64,000 nucleotides of DNA from assembly GCA_963978545.1 (NCBI GenBank), contig OZ021732.1, positions 45,456,059 through 45,520,058 of the forward strand, in the 5' to 3' direction. The translations under genes and the position numbers were made by a program. Shown in pieces: positions 25,501 to 37,500 of the stretch (its first letter is position 1; each line of letters starts with the position of its first letter). The notes under the pieces were generated by a model. The model made no database searches. It saw nothing but the letters and a program-made list of their open reading frames with translations, and was not told the origin of the DNA. The stretch is from Linyphia triangularis. Its lineage: Eukaryota > Arthropoda > Arachnida > Araneae > Linyphiidae.

Positions 25501-28500
25501 TCACAATCTTGCCATCATTCCCGGAAGAGAAGTCGAATCAAAGGAAAAAGTTGCAGTAAGTGCATTAAATTTGGACTTCTTTTTAACCTCATAAAATGCT
25601 CATAATATTAAAAATATATTATTTTTTGTAAGCATCCCGTAACTCATTAAGCTAAATTTATATTTTGTTACTAGTAACATCTATATTTCAAATAAAATTC
25701 AAAAATAATTTAGCATTTAATTTAGACGATCCAAGTTCCTAAATTTCATATTCCAAATTAATACTCAAATCATACTTAAATTATAATTTTCAACTAAAAA
25801 ATTTAAAATTTAAATTTCTTCCAAATTTAGAATTAATTTTTCACTTTTAAATTAAATAATTAAATTTTAAATTTCAGGGTATCTGTAATCTTTTTGATAA
25901 GGAATCTCGCAATGCTGAACGATCAATTTCTACAGGACCCTCGTATTCAGTAAGTATTTTTTATTTTTTTTCCTTCTTTTTTTTTAAATTCTTTCTCTTG
26001 TTGATAATGCTTTAACAAGTACTTCCTGCTGTATACTTTTGTTTCGTCCGTATAAGATTTATTTGCTTAGAACTTGAAAATCAATGCTATTAGTTAAAGC
26101 GCATCTCGATCCACTTGAAACTAATATGAAGTATCAGAGGCTCGGAAAACAAATTAAATGATATTTTAAACTATTTTCCACAGGATAATATATTACAACT
26201 TGCTGAATTAGGGTAATATACTGCTTTTAACAATGGTTGACTGAACCTTAAAACATAGGAGGGTATCTTTTTCCCTAGAAGCAGCTATCAAGTAAGTAAA
26301 AATATTCTCAAGCGGTATCAGCGAAGTAAAGATCGTATTCCAACAGTGGATAAAAAAGATTTTCTTAATGTATGAACTGAAAATTAGTATATTTGTGTTG
26401 TATTAAATATTCAATCATCCATCAGATATTAAGAAATCCATAAAACTGGTGGACCCTACTGGTTTCTCATCAGGGGGTTCAACCAGCCGGAAACCTCCAG
26501 GAGGCGTTTCTTGAAAAAGTACGAGCAAAAAGGCACTAAACGTAATTTTTGAACTCCGACGCCTCCACACCAGAGCAATAAAGAAATCAAAGGAAATACG
26601 GTAAAATAAGTATAGAATCCATTGAAATGATTAAAAACAAAATAGTCCAGAGAACTTACCCCTTTGAGTAAAACCCAATAATACAGTAGAAAAGTTCGTA
26701 GTTTATGACAATACCTCCAAAACTGTCCCGTAGGAAAACAATCACGTTATTCCTAAATATTAAAATTTAATTGCGCCATCTTTATAAAAAAACATAAATT
26801 GAAAATTCAAAAGAAAAAATAAAAGAAAAAATATTCATTTACTGAGGCTACTCAGTAAAACTTCTATATTACCCTAAAATTAGTACAGAATCACAAAAAA
26901 TCAAATCTACAAAAGTTTTTGGGAAAGTTATTTTTAATTAAATTATTCTTTAAATTCGGCAAGCCTTATTAAAATCCTCATCATTATTACAAATATCCTT
27001 GATCCTATTAAATTGAGAATAGGAAATATTGTAAAAAATCTTGCTATTCAAATTGCTATTGAAGTTGGAAAGACAAATGACCTCAAACCCAAAATCCTAC
27101 CTTTCATCATAAACACCGATTCTTGTATTGTCTTCTAGTAATAAAATATCCAAATAGAAATATTGTGCATGTTTATCATTAGTATTTGTTTCCTTTAATA
27201 CAAGCTCAGGGTAAAGATCTCTTAAAGAATCAGTGTTATTGCTGTCAAAGATTATAAGATCATCGATATACCTGAATCCTTTGATGTTAGTATTTGCAAT
27301 AAAGTCAGCTTCATATGTATGAAGAAAAATGTTTGCAAATGCGCTTTAGAAACTGTAACCCAATGGTATTCCATTCTTTTGTCTGAAAAATTCCAATTCA
27401 TTTAATATATAATTTTTGAACTGAATTTACTTAATTCTATGGAATACAAGCGGCAAGTTTTTAATTAAAATTTTTATTTTTGTTATTTATTTTTTTCCAA
27501 ATTTTTTTTAATTTTTTTTTAGGTTGCTGGATTGAAACTGACATCTAGGTAAGTTTATTTCAAATTTACTTTGGATATCAACACACTTATTGTATTTTAC
27601 TTGTGAACAACGTAAGAGGTATGCAGATTTGTAATTGTTAATTTTCTCCCATGAGATTCATCGGTTTTTGAGATCGTTGCAATTAAAAATTACATTTTGA
27701 GTAACAGGAAGCTTTGCATTTAAGTTTCATTAACAGATAACTAAATCAGCTGATGTATATCGATAAGTATGAGTTTTGAATAAGTAATTTTTCATAGGTA
27801 AATAATCATCAAAATTTCATTTCATTTTAATTCGTACCATTCTTCAAAAAAATATTAGACTAGAAAGTTAAGAAGAAAGCCAAAGTGTTTTGTTTACATT
27901 CTTATTCGAAAATTATGTAGAATGAATTATTTTTATTTTAAAGTAATCTTTTAATTGATGTATCTCAACTTTATCAGGACATTAATAAGATAGATGGTTC
28001 AAGAAAATCAGATGTTGTTAGAAGATATATATCCTTATTGTTGCATTGTTCGAGTTTCTAGCAAGATTTTACTAATGTAGGGATTCTTGAGATTTATTGA
28101 ACTGTGCGAGATATTAATAAATTAATAAAAACTGCCTTAAATTTCTTTTAATGTTAGAAATCAGCCCTTAATTAAATTACAAACTATTTTATAATTACAA
28201 ATTAGTGAAAATAATTTGTGACGTTTAAGGAAACATGTCTTTGAATATATTACGATCTATCGTTTTAAATCTTTTTTCTTAACTTTAAAACAATTTAAAT
28301 GTCTTTATTCTCAGAAAATTGTACTTTGTTAAGCAAAATGTTATATTGAAAATCATTCGTCCCTTAATCCAAGCTCTAGACACTAATCCAATGCTGGACA
28401 AAAATTTATTGTTTAAAATGTTTAGAAACACATGAAATAATGCATAACAAATGTGGTCGTTTTAAATTGCAGGTACAAAGTGTCTTGGTGCGCCCAGTTC

Positions 28501-31500
28501 AGAGCTGTCATCTGGAGATGCTGGATTGGGATGATTAGAGAACCGATGGTCACCAAAGTGCAGTTGATGCAGAGTTTAGTAAGTTATCTCAAGATATTTT
28601 TAGTCTGTTGAACCAGGTCACATCGCACATGTCAGTAAGCGAGGCAAAGTAGATTGAACAATAATGCTAGAAGTCCGAGAAGCAATTTTCAATTTTGGAT
28701 GTCGTCTAGCATCTATTTATTAAATCAGCAAGGTATTTAGAAAAATATCCTCAGAGAAATATCCTCAATTTCGTGGATTGTCATATTTTTTTTAAGTCGA
28801 AATACAACTCTGAAATTCAAATAACAATTATACTATCTTACAAATAAATGCATCTAATTAGACTGGTTTTCTAATTTTTAAGCTACATTCAAAGTATTGA
28901 AATTTTGGTCAAAAAAGCTTCAATCAGTGTTTTTGCTGAATTGTACCATGTCTGGTAAATTTGCATAAATGCATTTGAAACCATTCCGTCCCTCTACACA
29001 TATATGGAGGAATAATTGCTATAAAAATTCTTTAAGAACTGTTTTTCTAACTTTTAGAGAGAGTGAAATATTTTTAAAGTTCATTTCAACAATGAGTTAT
29101 TTACAGTACAACAATGAATAATTTACAGTAATGGCATCTGCAGCCTATGCTTAGCTTTAGAGAAATTCAGAAAGCACTTTTCCGTTTGCGTTTAATTAGT
29201 TAAATATTGATGTATAGTAAAAAACCATGCAAGAATTAACATTGAACGGCTTACAAATTGATAAAAACAACGAAATTTCATTGGTAGCAATTATTGGATG
29301 GCGATTCCTCACTCATTGTTCGAAACACATTCGAACTCATCGGTCACCAATTGCTGATCCCAATTTGGTGTCAGTACCTGAAATTATTTCCATTATTTGC
29401 CGATGATTAGTTCATCTAGAAAAGTCATAGATATATCAAATTTCACTGAAGACTTTTGAAATTGACAACTCAGCACTGCAATTATTTTTATCTATTCTCA
29501 TTGAATATAAAGATATTTAATTTTATTTTCATCGATTTCTGATGTAAATTCGTAGAGTACCGATGATACATGGATGATCATCCAAGCAGACTTTTAGACC
29601 GTGTAGCGGATGAGTTGATGAGTTTGGTGCCAGAGGCCGCTTCCGGTAAACTATTCACTGTCTCATCCTAGAACCGAGATTATAAATAATAACCATTTAA
29701 TTAATCGCTAATTTGATATTCAGATGTTTTGAAACATAGAATGTGTGAATAGTATAATACTCGATTTAAAGTTCCATTATAATTTTCAATTCTAGACTTT
29801 TCAGCCTGTTTTTGATTTTTTGATTTTCCTTAGGTCATGGGTTTACTGCTGGGTCTCGTGTATCTCAATCAGAAGTATGACCAGAACGGCGTAATGAACT
29901 TCAACGGTGCCATCTTCTTGATTCTCATGAACATTACTTTCCAGAACATGTATTCTGTCATCAATGTAAGCACGAACCCATTTTTTGTATCTGCTCATAC
30001 AAATGCTCCATTTATGTATTTTTCAATAGTTTTGTTAAGGTTCTTGACTTTTGTGTTTTTATATGTGATATATATATAGTAGTTATTATTAAACTGAGTA
30101 TTTATAATTGAGTAGTTATATAATTAAAATATATATGTAAATAGTTATAATTAAACCTCACCTTTATAGAGCGGTCTGAAACCTTTAGTATTCAACAGAT
30201 CTGCATAAAATATGGTTTACATGCTATTAATACCAGGAGGAAATGTTCTCTACAAATGAAATTAATCATTGCAAAATAAAAGTCTTCAAGGACAAATGTT
30301 TAAAACCTAATTGGTATGGTTTTTTTAACACAAAACTTCGCTTGCAGCCTCATGATACATTTTTATTTAGACCATGAGAAAAGCCCAAATGAAAGTTAGT
30401 CATATTATGGAAGAAGCGTGTACTTTTTTATGGCTAATTTTATATGAAGTTTTGGAGAAACAGACGATGTTTTGCATACAAAATGATAGCATACCGTCAA
30501 AATTAACCACAGTGGCTACAAGATATAACTTAACAGGTCAATTTCTTGAAAATGTGGTCTGAAGTTGTTTTCTCTTGGACACTTAATATGTTGTAGTCTG
30601 AAAGCCTTTTAACTACGCCTCATTTGCATCTGATGGCGAAAATTTAAACTAATGATGATGTGTTATTTTCCTTTCAGATATCCTTTCCTCTTAGTCTTAA
30701 TAATATTGTTTACTAATTGAAATTAGGGATGTGGAACATCGCACAACTTACTATTACACTTAATACTGGTCACTGCATTTACATTTACCTTGAATTGATG
30801 TAATTTAGCGTTTTCTTATTAAAAAAAAATTACCTGACTTTTGTCGAGAATTATTACATTATCAAAAAAGAACACAGAATCATGGAGAAAAATTGGCGAA
30901 ATGTTTTCCGATACATATTACATTATCATTTCTTACAAATGAAACTGAAATATAGGCCATCTCAACGACTGTTCCTTCTAAGGAAAAATCTCTGTCTGAA
31001 AGATATTCCTTTTTCAACATTTTATGCCTTTTTTAGATATATGGGAAAATTCGGGGGGGGGGGGGGATGTTTAGAGCAAAAAGGCGCTCAGCGATTTTGA
31101 TCAAAATCGTTGAATAATTTTTTGGCAATTGCTGAAAAACATAAATTTTTTTAATGGCTGTCTTATGCTTAAGCGTAATTTTGAGGAAAACTTTAATTAC
31201 AGTCCCTTGGCCACCACTAACCTGTAACAATTGACCTGTAAAGTTGAACATCGTAGTTTGATCCTCTTCGGAGATACTGACCACAGACAGACATCTTTTC
31301 TAAGATACATGTTCTTTAACTCAGTACGTGTAGTCCAAAACGTAAAAATATAAAATAAAATATATATATATATTTTCCCCCCTTCTATGGCATGGCATAA
31401 AAAATATGGCATGCCATGGCATATTCATGGGCAATTGAAAGTAAAAATTTAGACCATTCTAAACAAATACAGTTTATTTATAATCACCATGCATATGATT

Positions 31501-34500
31501 GCTATATTCAATATTTACATTGATTGAAATGTTGTGTTTTGCAGTCCTTCACATTTGAGCAGGCAATCTTCCTGCGAGAACACTGGAACGGGATGTACAG
31601 GACTGACGTCTATTTCCTCAGTAAAACCATTGCAGAGGTGAGAAATTACTTTACCTTATTTCTTCCATATGCACAATTCCCAGTTCTAAATTGTATTTAG
31701 TGAATAGAGATCTTGTTTACCATTTTGCAATTATATAAGTAGCCCAAACTAATGGTTCAGAAACAAAACACGTGCTTAGAATACTGGATGACTCGTGCAT
31801 TGGCAGAAATGGCCTTCTCATCTACGAAGCCAAGTGTAGATTTAAGCGAGGATTTTAACCTCTTTTACCCCTTTAAAACTCTTTAATCTCTCTCTTAACT
31901 ATTTTGTAAAATACAACCTTCATAACCCATTCCAAATAGTTTACCAAATTTAAGGTGTCTTAAACAGGTAAAACATTTCCAAAGAAGTATTATTCCAATG
32001 TTCTATTTTCTATAAGGCCCATATGTTGAATAAAAATATTTTTAACCGGTTATTTAGCTAGTAATTATGTATAAACTACCCGAAATAATAACTCGATAAA
32101 ACAAAACATACATAGGAAGAATAGTTTACTTACTTCCGAAGGTAGAAATATTCAGTAAGTTTTGTGGTCATGAAGGATTATAGTAATTATATAACTAGTA
32201 ATGTCAAATGTTTTTCTTTGAAATCTAATAAAATATTCTTCTCTGTATTATCAGCAAACTATCCCGTAATAAATAATATTTTAAGAGAATTTGTAATTTT
32301 TGTATATTGTAAAATACCAGTATCTGTTCTTAATTTGTATTAATATTTCTATAATAGACTCCAGTGATAGTACTCGGGGCCGCCTTGTTAGTATCCATAG
32401 TGTACTGGATGACGGGTAAGACATTTTTTCAATAACGGAAAATACATTTTTTTAAAAAATTTTTTACTAACTAATATTGTAAACTTTCTGTAGGTTTTAA
32501 TCCTGACTACAAAGCCTTTCTATTTTACCTTGGAATCATGATACTTATATCCTTAACAGGAGCTTCTTTCGGTAAGATTTGTTTTAATATTTTTAATAAT
32601 ATTGAAAATTTAAGTTGTTTATTTGGAGAAAAACATTTCAAACTGTTAGAGGTGTATTACTGGTAATTTTCATAGGTTTAGCTTTGAAATTTGATAAAAA
32701 TTACTTTATCTGCATTCTGATCTTATTTATTTTTTATATAGCTTTCTTGACTAATCCAGATTACCAGGAACCCAATTTCATTACATTGTGATTTCGAAGT
32801 TTAGGTGGTGAAATCGAGAATGAGGTGAAAAGGGCTTCGCTATTTTGGGACAAAAGGGATCATAACTTCACCAATACTAAACTAATTTTAACCTTGGTTT
32901 TTATAGGTATATTGACTAACCTAGATTATCGGGAGCACATTTCATTCTGTTGTTTTGTAGTTAAGATGGTGAAACCGATGACAGTATTTGAAAGTGGGTG
33001 TGCTCATAACTTAATTGTAACCGATTGAACCAATTTAGACAGGGTTGTACCGAGAAACATTGTGTCATGGCTATTTGAGCCGCCATTTCTAATATGGAGT
33101 GTAGAAGAACACTATATGTGTAAAAATATCTTGATGTGACAGAATTTAATTGATCGAAATTGTTTGGTAAAGGATCCAAAAGTTCTGACTGACAAGTCCA
33201 AAATCAAGTTATACAGAATTTTTTAATAATGAAATGTAATACAATGAATATCTGGAAACCCTTGTACGTCATTTTGGCTGAATGAAACCGTTCTCGATAT
33301 CATAAATTGGTAGTGTCTTTGAAAGACTTGGCTGGTAGTTTTCTAGATTTTCTTCCGTTTGAGACCCAAAAGCTGTATAGTTTTCTTTTAAAAGACTTCC
33401 CTGATATCTGCATTATGGTGTTAGTAAATTTTTGCGCAATAAAACTTTCCTGAAGCTTTTATGTTCACAAATTCCAAAACAATTAACCAAACACTTGTCT
33501 TATGACAGCCTTCGTCCAAACAAACGATATATGAACCCATTTTAGGTTAATTTATATACACTTGAACGTAATTGTATTGACAGAATATATTTTATCGTGC
33601 CTAATTTTCAATTGAGTTCTAAAGAATCAACGTAAGGTTTATTACTTTTCACCTCGTCTTACTCTTCTCTGTCCTGGTTATTGCAGGTTACATGGTATCT
33701 GCTGCGAGCAGTTCATACAATGTGGCTCTCAGCATCACCACACCACTCGTCATGCCACTCATACTCTTCGGAGGATTCTACCTCAACGCTGGGTGAGTAG
33801 GCCATAACACTAGATGCATAAGTATCCCCTCTCAAAGTCGAACTCATGGCTCAGAGGCAGGAAGCTCTTCTAACAGGTAGTTTCGGCATAAAATCCTCTC
33901 ATGTGCATTCTTCAAACTTTGATTTCAGAGATGAGGGTACGAATGCGATTATGAATGAAAAAGCCCGGTTTTGATCACAGGCCTTACAGGATTTTGTTTG
34001 TTTTTTAGGTCTTCTCATATTTCTTAGGTCTTCTTATATTCGAGTTGCAATTAATAAACAGTTTTTTCTTGGAAGATTTCCTGGAAGGCGTATGTCACTT
34101 GACAGTCGGACTACTTTCAATGGTTGTGATGATACTGCAAGGATGTTCCAACTCAGTATGACTCTTGCGTTGGTTGTTTTGGGAATACTGTATTCCATCG
34201 TTAGGGCATTGCTGCTTTTTAAGACTGCAATGCCGCCCAGGATCTTTCAAGAGGAAAGGTTTCTGCTTCTCAAATGGGAGAGAAAACTTTCTACAGGCAA
34301 CCCGACAATCTATCTGCCGACGTGAAACTATCTGTCACGATCATTTAAAAAGACGTCTACTTCCTCAGAGCGTTGAAGCCATCAATTCAACGAGGGGTAT
34401 AGTTTTTAGGGTCAGAACCTCCCCAAGGATCCTTAACATCCCAGTGTTTTTATGATTAAAAAAGAAACCCTTATTAATAGTAAATAATTTCAAAAGAATA

Positions 34501-37500
34501 CTTTTTAATCTATCATAATTCAGGCAGATGTTGTCTACCATATCGCACTAAAGTAACTTTAAGGTCCAAGAAACTTTGAAATAAATAACTGATTTGTAAA
34601 TCAACTAGCATAAAAAAAAAACACCATTATGCATCAGTTTAGTTTTATTTGGATCCAATATGAAGTTTCGGATGATGTCCTAGTAAGGATCATCCCCTAT
34701 ACTCGCTATGTAACAATCTTCTAGCCCAGTGTATTTAGAAGCTATTTTGAATGAAACCTTGACGTTTGGTGAGTAAGAACGAAAAAGATAACTTAATGAA
34801 ATGACATAAATTGTTTTCATTTAATGTCTATCTATTATCAGTGAAAATTAAAATAGCAAAACACAAAACCAGGTGGAGCCACTGCAAATGCATTGACGTA
34901 AGATTGTCAAATATAAAATAAAATATATTAGATGATATTTTTGAATTTTTAATTTATGTCGTGTTATTAGGTGATCATGTTCGTACCTACTCACCAAATT
35001 TCAAAGGTTTGATACAAAATAGTTTCTAAATGCACTGAGGTAGAAGATTGTAGCATAGCGAATATAGGGAATGGTTCTAACTATGACTTCCTCTTAAAAG
35101 AAATGTAAAAATATGGATGTTTACGTTTTTTTATAATATACATTGTACAAGGTGAGACGGAAAAGTAAGGCGAGTGGTGTCATAATAATCACTGTATTAT
35201 ATATTTGCAGATAAATACATCACTGTCCTTCAAAGTAGTTCCCGCCGTCTACAATACACTTCTGACAACGTTCATACAAGTTCTTGAAACTTCTGAAAAA
35301 GTCCTCCTTTGAGACTGTTATAAGTTCCTAGGTAACAGCAGCTTGAATGTCTGAGATGCTTGAAAATCGGTTTCCCTTCAGTGCCAATTTTAGTCGTGGA
35401 AAGAGGAAAAAATCTGCTGGCCCCAGGGGAATAAGGTTTTTTTTTCCTCTTTCCACGACTGAAATTGGCACTGAAGGGAAACCGATTTTCAAGCACCTCA
35501 GACATTCAAGCTGCTGTTACCAAGGGACTTAAGACAGTCTCAAAGCAGGACTTTTTCAGAAGTTCCAAGAACTTGTATGAACGTTGTCAGAAGTGTATTG
35601 TAGACGGCGGCAACTACTTTGATGGACAGTGACGTATTTATCTGCAAATATATAATACAGTGATTATTATGACATCAGTCACCTTACTTTTCGGTCTCAC
35701 CTTGTATATACTTTATAATTAAGGGGTTTCAGTGCTAATGCTCTTGTATTTAAAGCACCAAAAAGATATAGTAAAATCAGCCTGATATTGATGTTTTTCC
35801 ATTTATTTAAAACATTACTCCTCCTCCAATTGAATTCAAACAAAAACAAAAAAACAAAAAATCAGATTAATTTATAATTTAAAAAATATGGATAATACGA
35901 AATCTACATAAAATGTATTCCCATGTTAGGTTGTTTTGTATTACTCGAAAGCTGAACAAAAACCATTTTAATATTTTAATATCTGTAAGTGACAGATTAA
36001 TAAGCTGCAAAAATAACTGATAATACTTGATAAACATGATTCGAGTTCTTGTTTTCTATACAAATGCAGTAGCAAACTTAGACCTTGATTGAAAATCCCT
36101 TCCACATAAATTTTCTGGTTCCCCCACTGCATCAATTCCCGATCACGAAACCTCTTGCTTGCAAGCCGAAAATTCTGCCTCCCGTACGCGAGCAGTGAAA
36201 ACTGTAGTACAGCGCTTGCATTAGATCAACATCTTTTTCTCTTCCTATAATACAATATACATTGTATACTTCAGAGGAAAAAAAGTCGAAAGGGAATTGG
36301 ATTAACTTTTTAACCCTTTGCACACGAAGCCTTTTTCGCGCGGAGGTACCAGCAACTTGAGACGTTTCGCGGGATTTTTGGTTTGATCCGCGGTTATGGA
36401 TTCCCTTCATAAAAACTGAACACAGTCATTGGCCTTGCATCGAATTTCCGCATCAAACCTAGTGGTCTTCTCGAGTTGCGGCATCCAATCATGTGGTGCC
36501 TGAGAGGCGCCGCTCGAGCGCAAAGGGTTAGAACAGCGTGATTTCAAAGGTTTAGAGTACAATAGAAATATACTGGACAAGATAAATGGTTGTGCATACC
36601 TACAAGTTATAAAAATTACATTTTAATTCGGACTATATAAAACATTTCATTTATAACAGGACTTGATGAATTTTACAATCTGCTAAACCACAACGTAAAC
36701 TGTACTTAAGGAAATAGTTTTAAAATACAAATGGATTTGCATGGAAAATTGTTAAACCAATTTAGATGATACTTGGTACCTGTAGTTGGTCGTCTATTTT
36801 GCATTAGTATTAGTTACGAACATCAATAATGTTTTGAAGTGTTTTACAGCAATCCGTAACAAATTGTAACTGGCGCCATGCCATATCATTTGCTACACAA
36901 TCAAATAATAATGCAATATTTTTCACTTAGCACACTGAAATTTTTGCGAAGTTAATAAAATCTGTTGTGGAATAAAACAAAACTGATAAAAAAAAAATTG
37001 CATTTAAGTATTGTTGTGGACTATTTGGGATTTTTTATGTTAAGGAAACGCAGTTTAACGCGTTGAACGTTTTAACTTTATTTAACACTGAGAAAGTAAT
37101 GGTATATGTGGTGATTGCATAAGATAATTTTCAAGTTTTTGTCACTGATTTTGTTTCAAATAAATAAATCTAAAATGTTCTTTTTAGATCCGTTCCAGTA
37201 TACTTCGTGTGGATCAAATACCTATCTTGGTTGTACTACGGAAATGAAGCTTTAGTGATTAACCAATGGTCAAGCATAACTAACATTAGTAAGGAATATT
37301 AACAATTAGATTAAGCTCTTGATTATTTTAAGAATTCGAAGGTACTGCAGTGTATAATACTTGATATAATAAAACACTTGATATACTTCATTTAATAAAT
37401 TCTTTTCAGCTTGTATCACAGCTGGCTGTCCGACCACTGGTAAAGAAGTATTGGCAACGTTAAGTTTTTACGAGGTATGGACTGTTCGTTAAACGTAGTT

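Larger units (their letters stand above)
33793..37187 (+). other. white intron 15
   Basis: It contains the palindromic mariner remnant (35146-35706) and a piggyBac-type MITE (36310-36534). A GC-richer stretch at 34080-34440 has overlapping open frames of 77-96 codons but no recognisable domain. It may be a worn element. Confidence 0.5.

Noticed and set aside
34092..34455. Overlapping plus-strand frames of 77 and 96 codons in white intron 15
   Set aside because: Somewhat GC-rich and partly hydrophobic, but with no recognisable domain or supported splice structure.
35272..35532. Open frames of 77 and 61 codons as genes
   Set aside because: They are out-of-frame shadows of the mariner transposase arms in the palindrome.
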